NCBI GenBank assembly: GCA_963921935.1
Contig: OY998175.1
Location: 222,658,517 to 222,722,516 of the forward strand
Direction of reading: 5' to 3'
DNA: 64,000 nt
From: Galeruca laticollis
Taxonomy: Eukaryota > Arthropoda > Insecta > Coleoptera > Chrysomelidae
Position numbers and translations under genes: made by a program
Shown: positions 23,561-35,317 of the stretch, in pieces
How the letters are laid out: each line of letters starts with the position of its first letter
How positions within the stretch are numbered: position 1 is the first letter of the stretch
Notes under the pieces: generated by a model
The model's database searches: none
Seen by the model: the letters and a program-made list of their open reading frames with translations, nothing else
Told to the model about the DNA's origin: nothing

Positions 23561-23838
23561 GTAGTTTTCAATAATGCATTAATTTAACGAAAAGCATCAG
23601 GCCTTGAAGATTAATAATAGATGCATCTAAATATTAAAATACAAGTTATGAATTCAAAATAAAAACAGAAGTAAGCATACGTATTGAAAAATTATACAAT
23701 TGCAAGAATATATTAAAAAAAATTAGGACTGTCATTGCAAATTCAAGTGACAATTCGAAAATAATTTAAACAAGCTTTCGAAATAGTTCGTTTCTTTTTC
23801 AAGACAACTGAAATAATATTATACGAATTAAATTCATA

Positions 23839-23884
<46 letters not shown>

Positions 23885-25581
23885 GTGAAACACAGCTACA
23901 AGGAAAATTAAACTAAATAGTATCATTTGAATAATAACAATTTCTAGTAAGTATTCAATAAAAATAATTCATAACGACATGCTATTTAAATATACATAGT
24001 TTAGACATGTCAAGAAATACCTATACATAGTATACATTTTAATAAAATGATTTATAAGACATCAATTCAATTTAGAAAAACAATAAAACATTGAGAATAA
24101 ATATCAATAATTATATTTCAAAGAATAATAACAACTATGAGTAAATTTCATCAATTATATTCTAGTATGTATTTATAAGAAACCCTGTATAAAGAATAAC
24201 ATGAATTTTGAAACAAAATTCAATAATTGTATCTTTATAATTTATAGTCACTTTTAAATAAACCCTGTATATAGTATAAACTTTTCGATCAGATTGTATC
24301 ATGGCGTAAAACGAAAATATTTAACGCGGAAATTGACGTTCTTTGATGGTTCGGATAGAGTGATTGGGAGTGATCATAGTGCGGTCTTGAAACGTAAATA
24401 AACACAGTGAAAATATCTAAGAGAACGCAGGAATGGATGTTTTGATTTGGAAAAAACAATTATTTTCACCTAACAACAGGGAACAATAAAACAAAATTAA
24501 AAACAATTGAAAGTTGTTGATTTTAAGCTTGGGAGAGAAGCGTCGTGGTCTTGAAAGACGATAGTCATGTAAAAATTTCTTTCTCCAAATTATTATAAAA
24601 AGTAAAAATAACTTCAGCAAAACTCAATAATAAGTTGACTAAAGTATTCGACAAAGTATACAAATAAAAATAACTATAATATAATCCGTATTTAAACAAA
24701 TAGTGAATAAAACTTAGTGCTATCGACTAGAACTGTAAGATTGTATCAATTTACCTTATTAGAATAATTCTTGATGATCGTCGATTCATATCATCATTAA
24801 TTATGGTACAATATTGGAGAAATAACCCACAATTTGTTATTTTTCATTCTGAGTTCCGACTTTGTTCCATCGTAACCACGAACATTTCATACACATTATC
24901 TCCAAAGTTGAGAAGAAGCCAATGATGAACTCTATATTTTCTTGTATATATTAATCTTTCCTATAAAAAACAATAATACGAATAATATCTCAGATGTTAG
25001 GTTAGGATTATTATTGCTACTAATTTTTTATATAATCATTAGATTTAAAGGTTCAATCTCCACTAATTACGGACATAATACACCAATTAATTAATCACTT
25101 AACTACTTACCAGATTCATATTCTTTTAGCAACAATTATATTCTCAACACGCCACGCCTTTTGTCTTCATATAAAATCAAATAATATTTCACAAAACTGG
25201 CTCGAAACGCGACAGTTATATTTGAAACAATTTAGAGTTGGGATTGACAAGCGGCAAACATGATCATCTTTGCTAAATATTAGATAAATATATTGATCGT
25301 AGTTTACTCAATGAAAAATTTAAATAAGACTTATAAATAAGAAACTTATGATTGAATTTATGAGAAGGTTTGAACAGATATTGATATTTGAATTACATCA
25401 TATGTACTATTTTTAATTGTGAATTATTAATAATTATCTTTTGAATTTTCACCACTGCATTAAATTGTTTATCTATATTCTCTTGTGTTTCTCTGATATC
25501 TCTACCTATAGTTTCCTGTTGCTGACGAGCGCTCAGTGCCGAACTCATCCCTGAGGTAAAGACAATAATAAGATAAAATAA

Positions 25582-25619
<38 letters not shown>

Positions 25620-25812
25620 AGACTAGATCTTCATTTGAATTTGGATTCGTTGCAAACGGACCAATTCTGGCGCCCATAATTTAAAATAAATAACTATTAA
25701 AATATTAAACAATAATTAAATTAAAATATATAATAACTTGGCACTACAACGTAAAGGCATTATATTAAATTATATACCAATGTGACATCCCAACGCGGGC
25801 AATTAAATATAC
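23561..25812. other. AT-rich stretch without a convincing gene; two (TA)n tracts
   Basis: (TA)n tracts lie at about 23842-23880 and 25588-25617. A minus-strand reading frame across the second tract (MGARIGPFATNPNSNEDLVL, then IYIY repeats, then SSALSARQQQETIGRDIRET) may be a short retroelement fragment but has no known domain. Confidence 0.4.
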
Positions 25813-26354
25813 ATTGAGTGAATGAAAACGACGAATACTCAGTGTGTATTAGTTTATTACTTTCAGGCTAAGCGCTTTCGGCTGTTAAGCCATTATCAAA
25901 GCCGTCGTCATTTAAAAAAGTAGTTGTCAAAGCCATCAAATTGATCAAAAACAATACTCAAGATAGAATCATCGTTATGATTGAGTCATTGGAACAAAAC
26001 ATTAAAATACCCTATTGTAAGGGTGTAAAATTATAATTCACATGATGTAAATTCACTCAAAATTAAAAAACTGAATTAAAACAGATGATAATTCAGTTTT
26101 TTAATTTTGAGTGAATTTACATCATGTGAATTATAATTTTACACCCTTACAATAGGGTATTTTAATGTTTTGTTCCAATGACTCAATCATAACGATGATT
26201 CTATCTTGAGTATTGTTTTTGATCAACTTGATGGCTTTGACAACTACTTTTTTAAATGACGACGGCTTTGATAATGGCTTAACAGCCGAAAGCGCTTAGC
26301 CTGAAAGTAATAAACTAATACACACTGAGTATTCGTCGTTTTCATTCACTCAAT
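25813..26354. repeat. Near-perfect 265-bp-arm palindrome
   Basis: Positions 25813-26077 and 26090-26354 are reverse complements separated by 12 bp. The register is the same at the outer ends (ATTGAGTGAATG/CATTCACTCAAT) and inner ends (CTGAATT/AATTCAG), and only one or a few mismatches were noticed. Each arm carries TTTGATAATGGCT-TAAC-AGCCGAAAGCGC, a stem-loop followed by GAAA that resembles the hammerhead-like motifs in PLE ends. The high identity implies a recent origin or correction between arms. Confidence 0.92.
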
Positions 26355-26389
26355 TTACATCTAGTGTGTACACCATATCCACAGGCATT

Positions 26390-26870
26390 TCTAATTAAAT
26401 ATACGACAATATATAATAAGTAACGAAGAGATTAGTGGGTATTGCACGCAAATAGAAGAAGGGGCTACTGAAAAGATTGGTAACCGCAGATATGCATGTT
26501 TCTGGCTCATTAGCCGTCCTCGGTACGGTACAACCAAGAAAAGATGTGAAACATGGGAGTAAAGGTGTTGAATGAAACATAAGAAAATATAACAGAATTC
26601 AACAGTATAGTCAAACAGAACATTTGTGTCAGTAATATTAGAAGATCTCGAATATTCGAGACAACAACCAACATAGACACGGAGGCGCATATAACATTCC
26701 CGTCTGAAACTTCCGACCCAGATTAATGAAATAACAGGATGTACGAATAGTGCGTGACATATGAACAATAAGTAACGAAGATATTAGTGGGAATTGCACG
26801 CAAATAGAAGAAGGGGCTACTGAAAAGAGTCGTAACCGCAGACATGCATGTTTCTGGCTCATTTTTGCAC
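26390..26870. repeat. Two copies of a dispersed repeat (GTACGAATAGTGCGTG family)
   Basis: Both copies share TTAGTGGGTATTGCACGC-type sequence (one reads GTGGGAATTGC), GAAGAAGGGGCTACTG and CATGTTTCTGGCTCATT. The same family returns at 39230-40060. No coding capacity is apparent. It looks like a non-autonomous element. Confidence 0.75.
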
Positions 26871-27053
26871 ATCTTTTTTTAATGAAGATGTTGGAACCTT
26901 TTGTACCCTACCCATTACAATTACAGCACCGTCTGGCAATTTTTTATAGAAATTCAGAAAACCAATTTTCAAATACCAATTCATGATAATCTCCAGTTTT
27001 TTTACTTTCAAATATTAGGAATGCATCTTTAACAAATCCATGCTCAGATTGTA

Positions 27054-28680
27054 ACTTTTTTTGACGAAACTTTTTAGTGATTTTTATTAGAAAATATGAC
27101 ATAAACATCATTTCTACGTAATATTGGTACTCTTGTTCAAACACGATATTCTCATTCGTTTTCGAGAAAAACGCAATTGAACAGTTCAGAGTATCGGAAG
27201 GGGATTTCAAATATTATTTCATTTATGAAAAGTGTGCTTTGGACTGTCAGATAATTGTTGCTGGTAAATGACACTTCTTATCAGGCAATATTTTTTGCTG
27301 CGAGTTTATAGTCAATTGTTGCATTTTTTAAAGCTATCAGATACTTTTTCGATTGAAATGCCTCGTCCCAATCATTTTATGAATGAAGAAATGCGGGATA
27401 TGATTTGTGTATACGCACAAGAACACTTTTGCGGGCTCTCTGCAGCCTGAAAGTATGAATTGTTATATCCAGGCAGAAGGCAACCAAATCACAAAACTTT
27501 TTCAAATCTATTTCATCGTTTGGGTGAAACCGGGTCATTTTACAACAAAAATCAAGGTGGTCGTCCGAAACAAGTTTCACCTAATCAAGAAGATGAAATT
27601 TTGGTTCCAATAGTTAAAAATCCTACAGTAAGTTCACGTCATTCGTCATCAGCAACAGGAGTAACTCAGTCGTCTATTATTAGAATTCTAAAAAAAGAAA
27701 AGTTCCACCCTCATCATTTCACTCCTGTTCAAAATTTGCTTCCAAGAGATCTCCTACGACGGTTACAGTTCTGCCAATGTATTCTCAACAAGCATAATGA
27801 TGACCTAAATTTTATTAAGAATATTATGTTCACCGATGAAGCGACTTTTACCAGACGAGGGGTATTTAATTGGCGAAACAGCCTTTATTGGGAAGAAAAA
27901 AATCCGCATGCTCTGAAAGGAAGACATTTCCAGCACGAGTTTCAATTGAATATTTGGTGTGGCATTATAGGCGACCAACTACTAGGGCCATATGTTCTGC
28001 CTCCAAATTTAAATGGAGATTCTTATTTATTTTTTTTGCAAAATACTTTTAGTGATATTTTTGATAATCTGTCACTAGCTGCAAGAAATAAAACGTGGTT
28101 TATGCAGGATGGAGCTCCACCTCATTTCCCTTTAGTTGTTAGAAATCATCTAAATGACATATTTCCTCAACGATGGATTGGCAGAGGAAGTGATTTTGAG
28201 TGGGCACAAAGAAGTCCTGAGTATAACCCGCTTGATTTTTATGTTTGGGGACATATGAAGTCCTTAGTTTATGCCAATGAAATTAACTCGAGAGACGAAC
28301 TCTGGAGGAAAATACAAAATGCGGCTCACTTTATAAGAGGACAGAATAATATGTTCTTTGATGTTCGAAAGTCCTTTATTAAAAGAATTAGAAGAGGCAT
28401 AGAAGTCGGAGGAGACCACGTAGAACATTTAATTTGAGTTTGCTCTTTTTATGTTACATTGTTTTTAATTATGCCTTATCGTTGAAATAGAAGCCTTAAG
28501 ATACAAGTTTTTTTATTGTCCGTTACTTGAAATTCCCTTCCGATACTCTGAACTGTTCAATTGCGTTTTTCTCGAAAACGAATGAGAATATCGTGTTTGA
28601 ACAAGAGTACCAATATTACGTGTAAATGATGTTTATGTCATATTTTCTAATAAAAACCACTAAAGTCTCGTCAAAAAAGT
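27054..28680 (+). mobile_element. Tc1/mariner-type transposon, almost intact
   Basis: It has inverted repeats of about 160 bp: left 27054-27212, right 28515-28680, ends ACTTTTTTTGACG and CGTCAAAAAAGT. Both ends are flanked by TA (27052-27053 and 28681-28682), the target of this superfamily. The two repeats share long runs such as GAACAGTTCAGAGTATCGGA. A single transposase gene fills the interior. Long inverted repeats and one lesion suggest a relatively recent insertion. Confidence 0.88.
27358..28437 (+). pseudogene. Mariner-type transposase with a single in-frame stop
   Basis: It starts MPRPNHFMNEEMRDMICVYA and would be 359 residues. The only lesion seen is TGA at 27448-27450 (LSAA*KYELLYPGRRQPN), and the frame is open on both sides. 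The N-terminal DNA-binding half has helix-turn-helix-like segments; GGRPKQVSPNQED follows. Catalytic residues: aspartate in IMFTDEATF, aspartate in FMQDGAPPHF, and an acidic residue in RSPEYNPLDFYVWGH; the last two are separated by 36 residues if the E of SPE is used. A downstream TTG could start a shorter protein, but that would lack part of the DNA-binding domain. Confidence 0.9.
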
Positions 28681-28682
28681 TA

Positions 28683-29248
28683 CCAGTCAATTTCTTCATC
28701 AGAAATCCTTCACGAGGCTCCCCCTGTAACAAAATGTCAAATAATACATAAAATAATATTGCCTGTATAAAATTATGCCTCTGTGCCGATTTTGATAACA
28801 ATCGATAAACATACAATGAAATTATTAGCAAAAAACGAAAAAAAACATTCATTTTAACGCCCTTTATCTTTTTCCAAAGCAATATTTTATTGAAGTATAT
28901 TTGGCCCTATTGTTTATTCTGTGGACTGTAGCACCTTTTTTCGTTTTTATTGGAATTAAAACAGATCGGTATTTTGTATTATTTAATGTCAACTCTTGTT
29001 CTTAGTGTTTTTTAACGGCTACTACTCCTCTTCTTTTTTATTCTGCTTCCATAACAACAGTCACTCAAGTTGCCGGCGTTGCCTGTTTTACCAATTTTCA
29101 GTGGAGTCTGGACACCTATCGCCATATTTTTTGGTCCAAACAATCTACCCTTTGCCTATGTCCCAATAGTTATGAATCACCCGGTATATTGGAATTATTT
29201 AGAAACAGTTGGTATCATTTATAACAATAGTATATTTGTCTTTTTCAG
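28683..29248. other. Intron sequence upstream of the receptor exon
   Basis: No gene motif was found. An open frame at 29070-29366 runs into the next exon, but its upstream part shows no zinc-finger sequence. The stretch TATTTGTCTTTTTCAG at 29233-29248 is a good branch/polypyrimidine/acceptor region. Confidence 0.6.
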
Positions 29249-29352
29249 ATGTCAAGCCGGAACAGGACGATGCATAGTAGACAAAGCTCACAGGAATCAA
29301 TGCCAAGCATGTCGGTTGAAAAAGTGTCTTGCTATGGGAATGAACAAAGACG
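29249..29352 (+). CDS. Hr51: Nuclear receptor NR2E3/Hr51-type, exon for second zinc finger
   Basis: This exon encodes the second zinc finger of a nuclear-receptor DNA-binding domain. After a split codon it reads CQAGTGRCIVDKAHRNQCQA, then CRLKKCLAMGMNKD, with the four zinc-binding cysteines in the expected spacing. HRNQCQACRLKKC is characteristic of the PNR (NR2E3, insect Hr51/unfulfilled) group rather than tailless or dissatisfaction, which usually have RACRLKKC. The acceptor is TTTTTCAG and the donor GTAAGT; the exon is 104 bp, phase 2 in and phase 1 out. These receptors act in the nucleus as transcription factors, in insects in mushroom-body and photoreceptor-related neurons. The first-finger exon is not seen in this window. 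Confidence 0.93.
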
Positions 29353-29979
29353 GTAAGTATTATTGAAATTTCTTTAGATAGTAAAGAATATATAATGCGT
29401 CCATGAAGTAACTCATACATTCATTATTAGATAAATAAATAATAAGATGAAAATAATCCCGAAACCTTTGAGTGATTGACATCAGCAACAGTTTTTTCAA
29501 ATGAAACACTTCCCTTTTTTCATTTTGCGGGTTTCCCTTGATCTGATTCCAAAAACGTATCACAAGTTGATCCAAAATGATATAGGGTGGACAAAAACGC
29601 AAACGTTCTTTATGCCAATTTATTATTTACGAAATGGATGATGAAAAATAAACGTATATAAAATCTTTTAGAATTTCTCCTAATTTCTCTCGTTCAAAAT
29701 ACTCAAGAGCTCTATTGGAATTTTGTCAGGTTCAGCCGCTTTCCTGTTTTCCGGAATTTTTATGACACTTCCGATTTACGAATACATAGCTGTCCAGTCT
29801 CTCTATTTTCTTCCCTTACGTCATCTCGTCCTGCTGCAAATAGTTGTTTTATGGTCGTCCCAAATCTGTTTTCGTCATTTTCTGTCAACCGCCAACAAAA
29901 TTCTTGTTAAATGTTTGCATTTTTCCTACACTGAGCAAAATGCCCTAATTAGATTTATTTCTTAAGATGCCCTTAATAA

Positions 29980-30840
29980 CTGGTCATCATCATCATCATC
30001 ATCAAACAGCCTGTCTCGTCCACTGCTGAACATAGGCCTCCGTTAACGATCTCCATTTATTTCGATCCTGGGCATCCTGGATCCAATTTGGTGTTACTCT
30101 TTTTATGTCATCCGTCCACCGGGTCGGCGGACGACCTCTGTTCCTGAACGCATCTTGCCTAGGTCTCCACTCTATGATCTTTTTGGTCCATCTTTCGTTG
30201 GTCATTCTTGCGACATGTCCAGCCCAGTTCCACTTTAGATATGTTATTCGCTGGATTGCATCGGTAACCCCTGTTCTCTGACGTATCCGATCATTCGGAA
30301 TCCTGTCTCTCAGCGTGACTCCCAACATGGAGCGTTCCATGGCTCGCTGGGCCACTCTTACTTTATTTACCGATTTTCGTGTTAGAGTTAAGGTCTCCGA
30401 ACCATAAGTCAGAACCGGCAGAACACACTGATCAAACACCTTCCGCTTAAGGCATATGGGGGTTTCGGACTTAAAAATGTGCTTCAGCTTCCCGTTAGTC
30501 CTATCCTTCTTTTGATTTCGCAGGTTTGATTGTCCCTGTCAATCGTAATATCATGGCCCAGATATCTGTAGGATGTAACTTGGAAAATTTCTTTTCCTTC
30601 TACTATGTAGTTTCGGCTTGGGACTAGATTTGTCATGAAATTTGTTTTCGATGGATTGATTTTAAGCCCAACTTTATGTGAAGCAGATGTTAGTCTCATA
30701 AGCAGTTTCTCTGCCTTATCCAAGCTATCCAGATTGCTTGGATAATAACTGGTACAAAAAATCAAATAGTGGTTAAAACAATTCAAGTGATTACTAGCAT
30801 GTGCATAATTATCACAAGTATGTTGACTTTGTTGAAACAT
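29980..30840 (-). pseudogene. RTE-like non-LTR retrotransposon 3' end
   Basis: On minus, LTSASHKVGLKINPSKTNFM and SYRYLGHDITIDRD belong to the RT thumb region, followed after a frameshift by LTYGSETLTLTRK, YLKWNWAGHVARM, RWTKKIIEWRPR and RGRPPTRWTDDIKRV, typical of RTE-like and related element C-termini. The 3' end is a short ATG/ATC trinucleotide run at 29987-30003, a common tail for RTE-type elements. It is 5' truncated and frameshifted near 30440. Confidence 0.85.
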
Positions 30841-31659
30841 TTTTATAACAGTTATTCGATAAAATGATGTAGTTAACTGGAAATCTAATTGCAGCTATTA
30901 TAGTCATTTCGTTATAGACCTCATTGAATTGTTTCAATTCAGCACCTAATAGTCCTAATTAGGTACCCACTTAACACTATTCAGTACCAACAAAATAGAT
31001 TACCTACTTACAATTATGCAGTCCTCGTATAACGGTTATTAAGATATCCAATAATTCTTTAAAAAGAAACGGCTGTTTAGCATCTAAATGCAGTTTTTTC
31101 TGGTCCGAATATTACCGATGTGATTGTCGATCTCGTCTTATTGGTTATTTGTGGTTGGAACACCCGCGCGCCGCGAATTTTACTTTCACATTTGATTTGG
31201 GAGTGTTGAGTGTCGAAAGTTTGTGTGCGGTGTAGGTGATTATTTGCAATTTTTGCAATTAACTGTGAGGCTAGGTTGAATACGCCGACAGTGTTAAATT
31301 GGGTTGGGTATATAAATGGCGTTCAAAAACCTATTTATACAGTGGCGATTAAGTGACCATATATCTGACTATGTTCACGTCTCTTATACACCAATCAATT
31401 GAAATACTAAAACATTTATAAGTATTTAAAAATTACGCCTCTCATCCTTCTTTAAGTTTATTTTGTGGAAAACATTTTTATTTGAATTGTTCTATTATTG
31501 TTATAAGCTTCTTCAATCTAAGAATATTTGGGAGCTTTGATATCTAAACTTAACTGGAAAATATGTTTATTTGATTTTATACCTATCATGTTGTATTTTT
31601 GTAGTTATCTATAGTTAGTTCCATAAATTTAAATATTTTGTTATATTTTGTTAATATAA
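30841..31659. other. Intron DNA with a GC-richer island near 31120-31330
   Basis: No coding motif. The stretch with ACCCGCGCGCCGCGAATT near 31160 differs from the AT-rich surroundings and has no repeat match in the window. It could be regulatory. Confidence 0.35.
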
Positions 31660-32215
31660 ATGTTTTATAGCAAATTTAGTTTTATTTAAAAATATCAGAT
31701 AATTAATTATTCGAAAATATAGTAATATTTATTGTATTATAGTCTAACCGCTATTAGAAAAGTTTATAATACTTATAAAAGTACACTCGATATCGGTTAT
31801 ATGACATATCATATTCTTAAAAAAATCTAATAACGTTTACTTTTTACCAGTATAATTGTTACTAGAAAATCCCATAATCTGAATTAAGTGCCCTCGATTC
31901 CGATTGTACAAAATTCCGTTTGTTATTTGAAAATCTAATAACCTTTACTTTTGACAGTACAATTGCTACTAGAACAGCCGATAATATTTATTAGGCGCAC
32001 TCAATAACAATTATATGAAATTATGTTTTTTATTTGAAAATCTATATGACAATATGGTTGCTATTAGAAAATCCTCTAATATCTATTAAGTGCACTCGAT
32101 AACAGTTGGACGAAATTCTGTTTTTTATTTGATCATCTAGTAACGTTTACTATAGGACAGTATGATTGCTATTAGAATATCTTATATACGGTTATACGAA
32201 ATTCTTAAAAATGAT
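31660..32215. repeat. Tandem repeat of about 105 bp, five diverged units
   Basis: The motif GCTA(TT)AGAAAATCC recurs near 31750, 31862, 31970, 32062 and 32170, each followed by AAGTGCACTCGATA-like and TTTTTTATTTGAAAATCTA-like segments. Spacing is about 92-112 bp. Units are clearly diverged. Confidence 0.7.
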
Positions 32216-32479
32216 ATCTATTAACAGTTCCAACAAAGTGATTATTATTCAGTGGTGTCCAACAAAGTGACTTTAATAACCATAATCATGAACTTACTTG
32301 ATGCCTATTTCAGGCAAGTTTCTAATAACTGTTATTCAATTTTTGCTATGGGTTATTGGAAATTTCTTTCACTGTAATGTGTTTTACAGTGAAGTAGTTT
32401 CGACTAAAATTCTATTTTTTTCAAATTTCATTTAGACTAATAATAACTAATAAATTAATTTTAGAAAACACAAAGAATA

Positions 32480-34190
32480 AACATCGAAATTATGTGGCTA
32501 CCATCAATCAGATCTATATCAGAAAAGATTAACTTCCAAAATAGAAGCAAATAAAATCTTGGAGGAAGATAACATAAAGAAGACAAAGGACGAATACTGA
32601 CGGGGTTTCTCATCAAGAATGGAAGCCGACTACTACGGACTGCAAAGGCAAATATGGAGATTTATTAGAACGCAGAGAAAAGAAACAAGCGAATTAACAG
32701 GAACCAATAAAATAGATGTCGACACCTGGACTTCCTATCTCACCCAACTGTTTAAGACAAGTTAAGACCAGACCCTACAAGATATAACAACCGAAAACGT
32801 AATCATCACAACAGAGGAAATTACTAAAGCCTTAGAAAAACTAAAAAACCGTAAATCTCCAGGACCGGATAGAATTCCAAACGAAATTCTGAAATAGGGT
32901 GGAAACACACTAACTGAACAACTAAGGATACTTGTACAGAAAATTATCTCGGGACATACAATTCCAAATAGCTGGCGCACAAGCACAACCATCTTGATGT
33001 TTAAAACGGGTGACAGAACTGTACCCGGGAACTACAGAGGAATAAACCTGCTCAGCACCGCTCTAAAACCGACCACAAAAGTCATAACAACCAAATTCAC
33101 CAAAGAAATAGATCTAGCAGATGTACAACAAGGCTTCGGATCCGGACGATCCTGTAACGATGCAGTTTTAGTCGTCAGGCAAGTCATGGAAAAGTCACTG
33201 CAATACAACGTCCCGGCCTTCTGCTGCTTGATAGACCTACAGAAGGCATTCGATCGGATAGAGCTAAATAACGTAATTCACCTGTTATATAAACGAAACA
33301 TTCCACCAGATACCATCAAGACTATCGAAAACATATACAGCAAAAATAACATATAGGCCAGAATTAATAACAAACTAACACAACCGATACCAGTGGAAAG
33401 AGGAATACATCAAGGGCACTCATTCAGCCCGCTGCTCTTTAACCTCTTCATGGATGAAATTATCCATAAAGTCAATAATCTGAATAGAGGGTACAGAATG
33501 GGCGAAGAAACTATCTCTATAGTATGCTATGCAGATGATGCCGTACTGATTGCGGAGAGTGAAGATGATCTTCAGAGACTTCTACATCATATTGAGTAAA
33601 AAAAGTAAGGGTCGAGACAGTTAATTTCACTTCTACATCAATTTAATATAACATCAAGAAAGTTTAGCAGGATAATATCACCGAATAAAACAAAGAGTAT
33701 GGTGATATCTAAAGATCCAATAAGGTGCAAGCTGGAAGTGGACAGAAAGATAATCCAGCAAGAAAAAAGCATCTAATACATGGGAATACTAATAGACAGT
33801 TATGGAGATACAGAAACGGAAGTTGCCCAACAAATAAATAAAGCCAACAGAATAGCAGGATCTGGCGAAACAAACATTTACGGACAGAAATAAAGGTCAG
33901 GATTTATAAGATAGTATTGAGGCCAATTATGACCTACACTGCGGAAACAAGACCTGATACAACAAGGACAAAAAGACTGATGCAAACATGTGAAATGAAA
34001 ATAGTCCGAAAATGGACACTGAAAAAGAAAAAAGAATGGTATAGCCATATAAGTAGAATGGGAGAAAGAAGATTGGTAAAGATTGCACGAGACAGATCCC
34101 CAAACGGCCGAAGGAGTATTGGAAGGCCAAGGAAGAGATAGAGTGATAACCTGGATATATAGTGAGGAGGTACCCGAAGATGGAACAGGA
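32480..34190 (+). pseudogene. Non-LTR retrotransposon RT, degraded
   Basis: Segments in order: SPGPDRIPNEIL-like text near 32855, GNYRGINLLSTALK, DVQQGFGSGRSCNDAVLVVR, FCCLIDLQKAFDRI, ERGIHQGHSFSPLLFNLFMD and the catalytic VCYADDAVLIAES near 33515. The C-terminus ends with WYSHISRMGERRLVKIARD and GRRSIGRPRKR. A TAG after SKNNI (33355) and several other stops and frameshifts destroy it. At 33590 it is cut by a very short PLE insertion. The motif order is that of insect non-LTR RTs; the exact clade is not resolved. Confidence 0.85.
33590..33628 (+). mobile_element. Minimal PLE insertion: only the 3' tail
   Basis: The 12-bp sequence ACTTCTACATCA flanks it on both sides (33578-33589 and 33629-33640). 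Between them are 39 bp ending with AAGGGTCGAGACAGTTAA plus TTTC, the tail found at the 3' end of the PLE copies at 15204, 51333 and 54253. Removing the insert and one duplicate restores the reading frame of the surrounding RT (LLHQFNITSRKFSR). It is an extreme 5' truncation. Confidence 0.88.
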
Positions 34191-34199
34191 GCGAGCCTA

Positions 34200-34719
34200 T
34201 TAAGGAAGCAGGAAGTAGAAGATAAAGACTTTTCTTACACTATTCTACAGAATCAGTTCTATTGTATCTTAGATAATAGAACTAAATCAGATTTCTCAAT
34301 TTACAATCAGATTTTATATAACTCCCTTAATTGAGAAATCGGATAGGACTATTTGAAAGAGTTACAATGACGTGAATATAAGGCCAATTCTATTGAATAT
34401 GCAACAAAAACAAAAATGACTACTGTTGTGTATTCAATAGTCCGTTAACGCATTTGGTCATTGTTTTGTAAAGGTTAAAGTGTAGCAAAAATATAGGTTT
34501 TTTGAATGGTGCAGGTGCTGAATTTATGACAATTTTTAACGTCAAAATGAAAAATCCCAATGGCACAGGACCAATTGGACAGGCTTATTTCAGTAACATG
34601 TTTGCATAAAACCCAAAATAAAAAATTAGATACAAAAGTAATAGAATGTTTTGAGATGTACAAAAAACCAAAGTAACATTCTGGCATCAAATCAAAAATA
34701 AAAAAATTTCTGGTAAATT
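34200..34719. other. Unassigned intron DNA
   Basis: No gene or repeat was recognised apart from a short imperfect inverted pair TTCTATTGAATATGC / GTGTATTCAATAG around 34390-34440. Confidence 0.4.
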
Positions 34720-35271
34720 CGTGAATTTTCTTAAATAAATGTTTTAATGTACGATTTAGAGAAAAATGTTAAATACAAAAAGTTGTAGAACGTGTTAAGG
34801 TATATAAAAAAGCTCAGTAACTTTTTTGCGTCAAATGAAAAACAAAGGAAATACGATTTTTTTTCAACTTTAACAGGCCTCCATTTTGTTTTTACTGGGC
34901 CGATTTGGCTCATTAACGAACTCGTTCAATATTTTGGCCTAACTGATTTTTGTAGCGAGTTTGGTTTCGATCCGTCAAAAAATACGCTCTCTATCGTGCT
35001 TACAAATTCCGTTATAATTTGTGAATTTTCTTAAATGAATGTTTTAATGCACGATTTAGAGAAAAATGTTAAATACAAAAGTTGTAGAACGTGTTAAGGT
35101 CTATGAAATATCTCAGTAACTTTTTTGCGTCGAATGAAAAACAAAGGAAATACGATTTTTATTCAACTTTAACAGGCCGCCATTTTGTTTTTACTGGGCC
35201 GATTTGGCTCATTAACGAACTCGTCCAATATTTTGGCCTAAACGATTTTTGTAGCGAGTTTGGTTTCGATC

Positions 35272-35276
<5 letters not shown>
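34720..35276. repeat. Direct tandem duplication of about 300 bp
   Basis: Unit 1 starts GTGAATTTTCTTAAATAAAT (about 34721) and unit 2 GTGAATTTTCTTAAATGAAT (about 35020). Both contain AACAGGCC.CCATTTTG, GGGCCGATTTGGCTCATTAA and GTAGCGAGTTTGGTTTCGAT with few differences. Unit 1 ends with ACGCTCTCTATCGTGC and AAATTCCGTTATAA, which recurs at 55562-55597. Unit 2 runs into a (TA)n tract. Confidence 0.9.

Positions 35277-35317
<41 letters not shown>
35275..35317. repeat. (TA)n microsatellite
   Basis: Pure AT alternation that follows the second unit of the 300-bp duplication directly. Confidence 0.9.

Noticed and set aside
25393..25677. Minus-strand frame GARIGPFATNPNSNEDLVL with a later ALSARQQQETIGRD part
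   Set aside because: It crosses a TA microsatellite and has no recognised domain; kept only as a remark.
26391..26862. Overlapping minus-strand frames repeating SVAPSSICVQ
   Set aside because: The shared peptide is explained by the dispersed non-coding repeat present in several copies.
29070..29248. Open frame leading into the receptor exon, possible first part of a larger exon
   Set aside because: It lacks the first zinc finger and any receptor-like motif, and a clear polypyrimidine tract and AG lie at 29241-29248.
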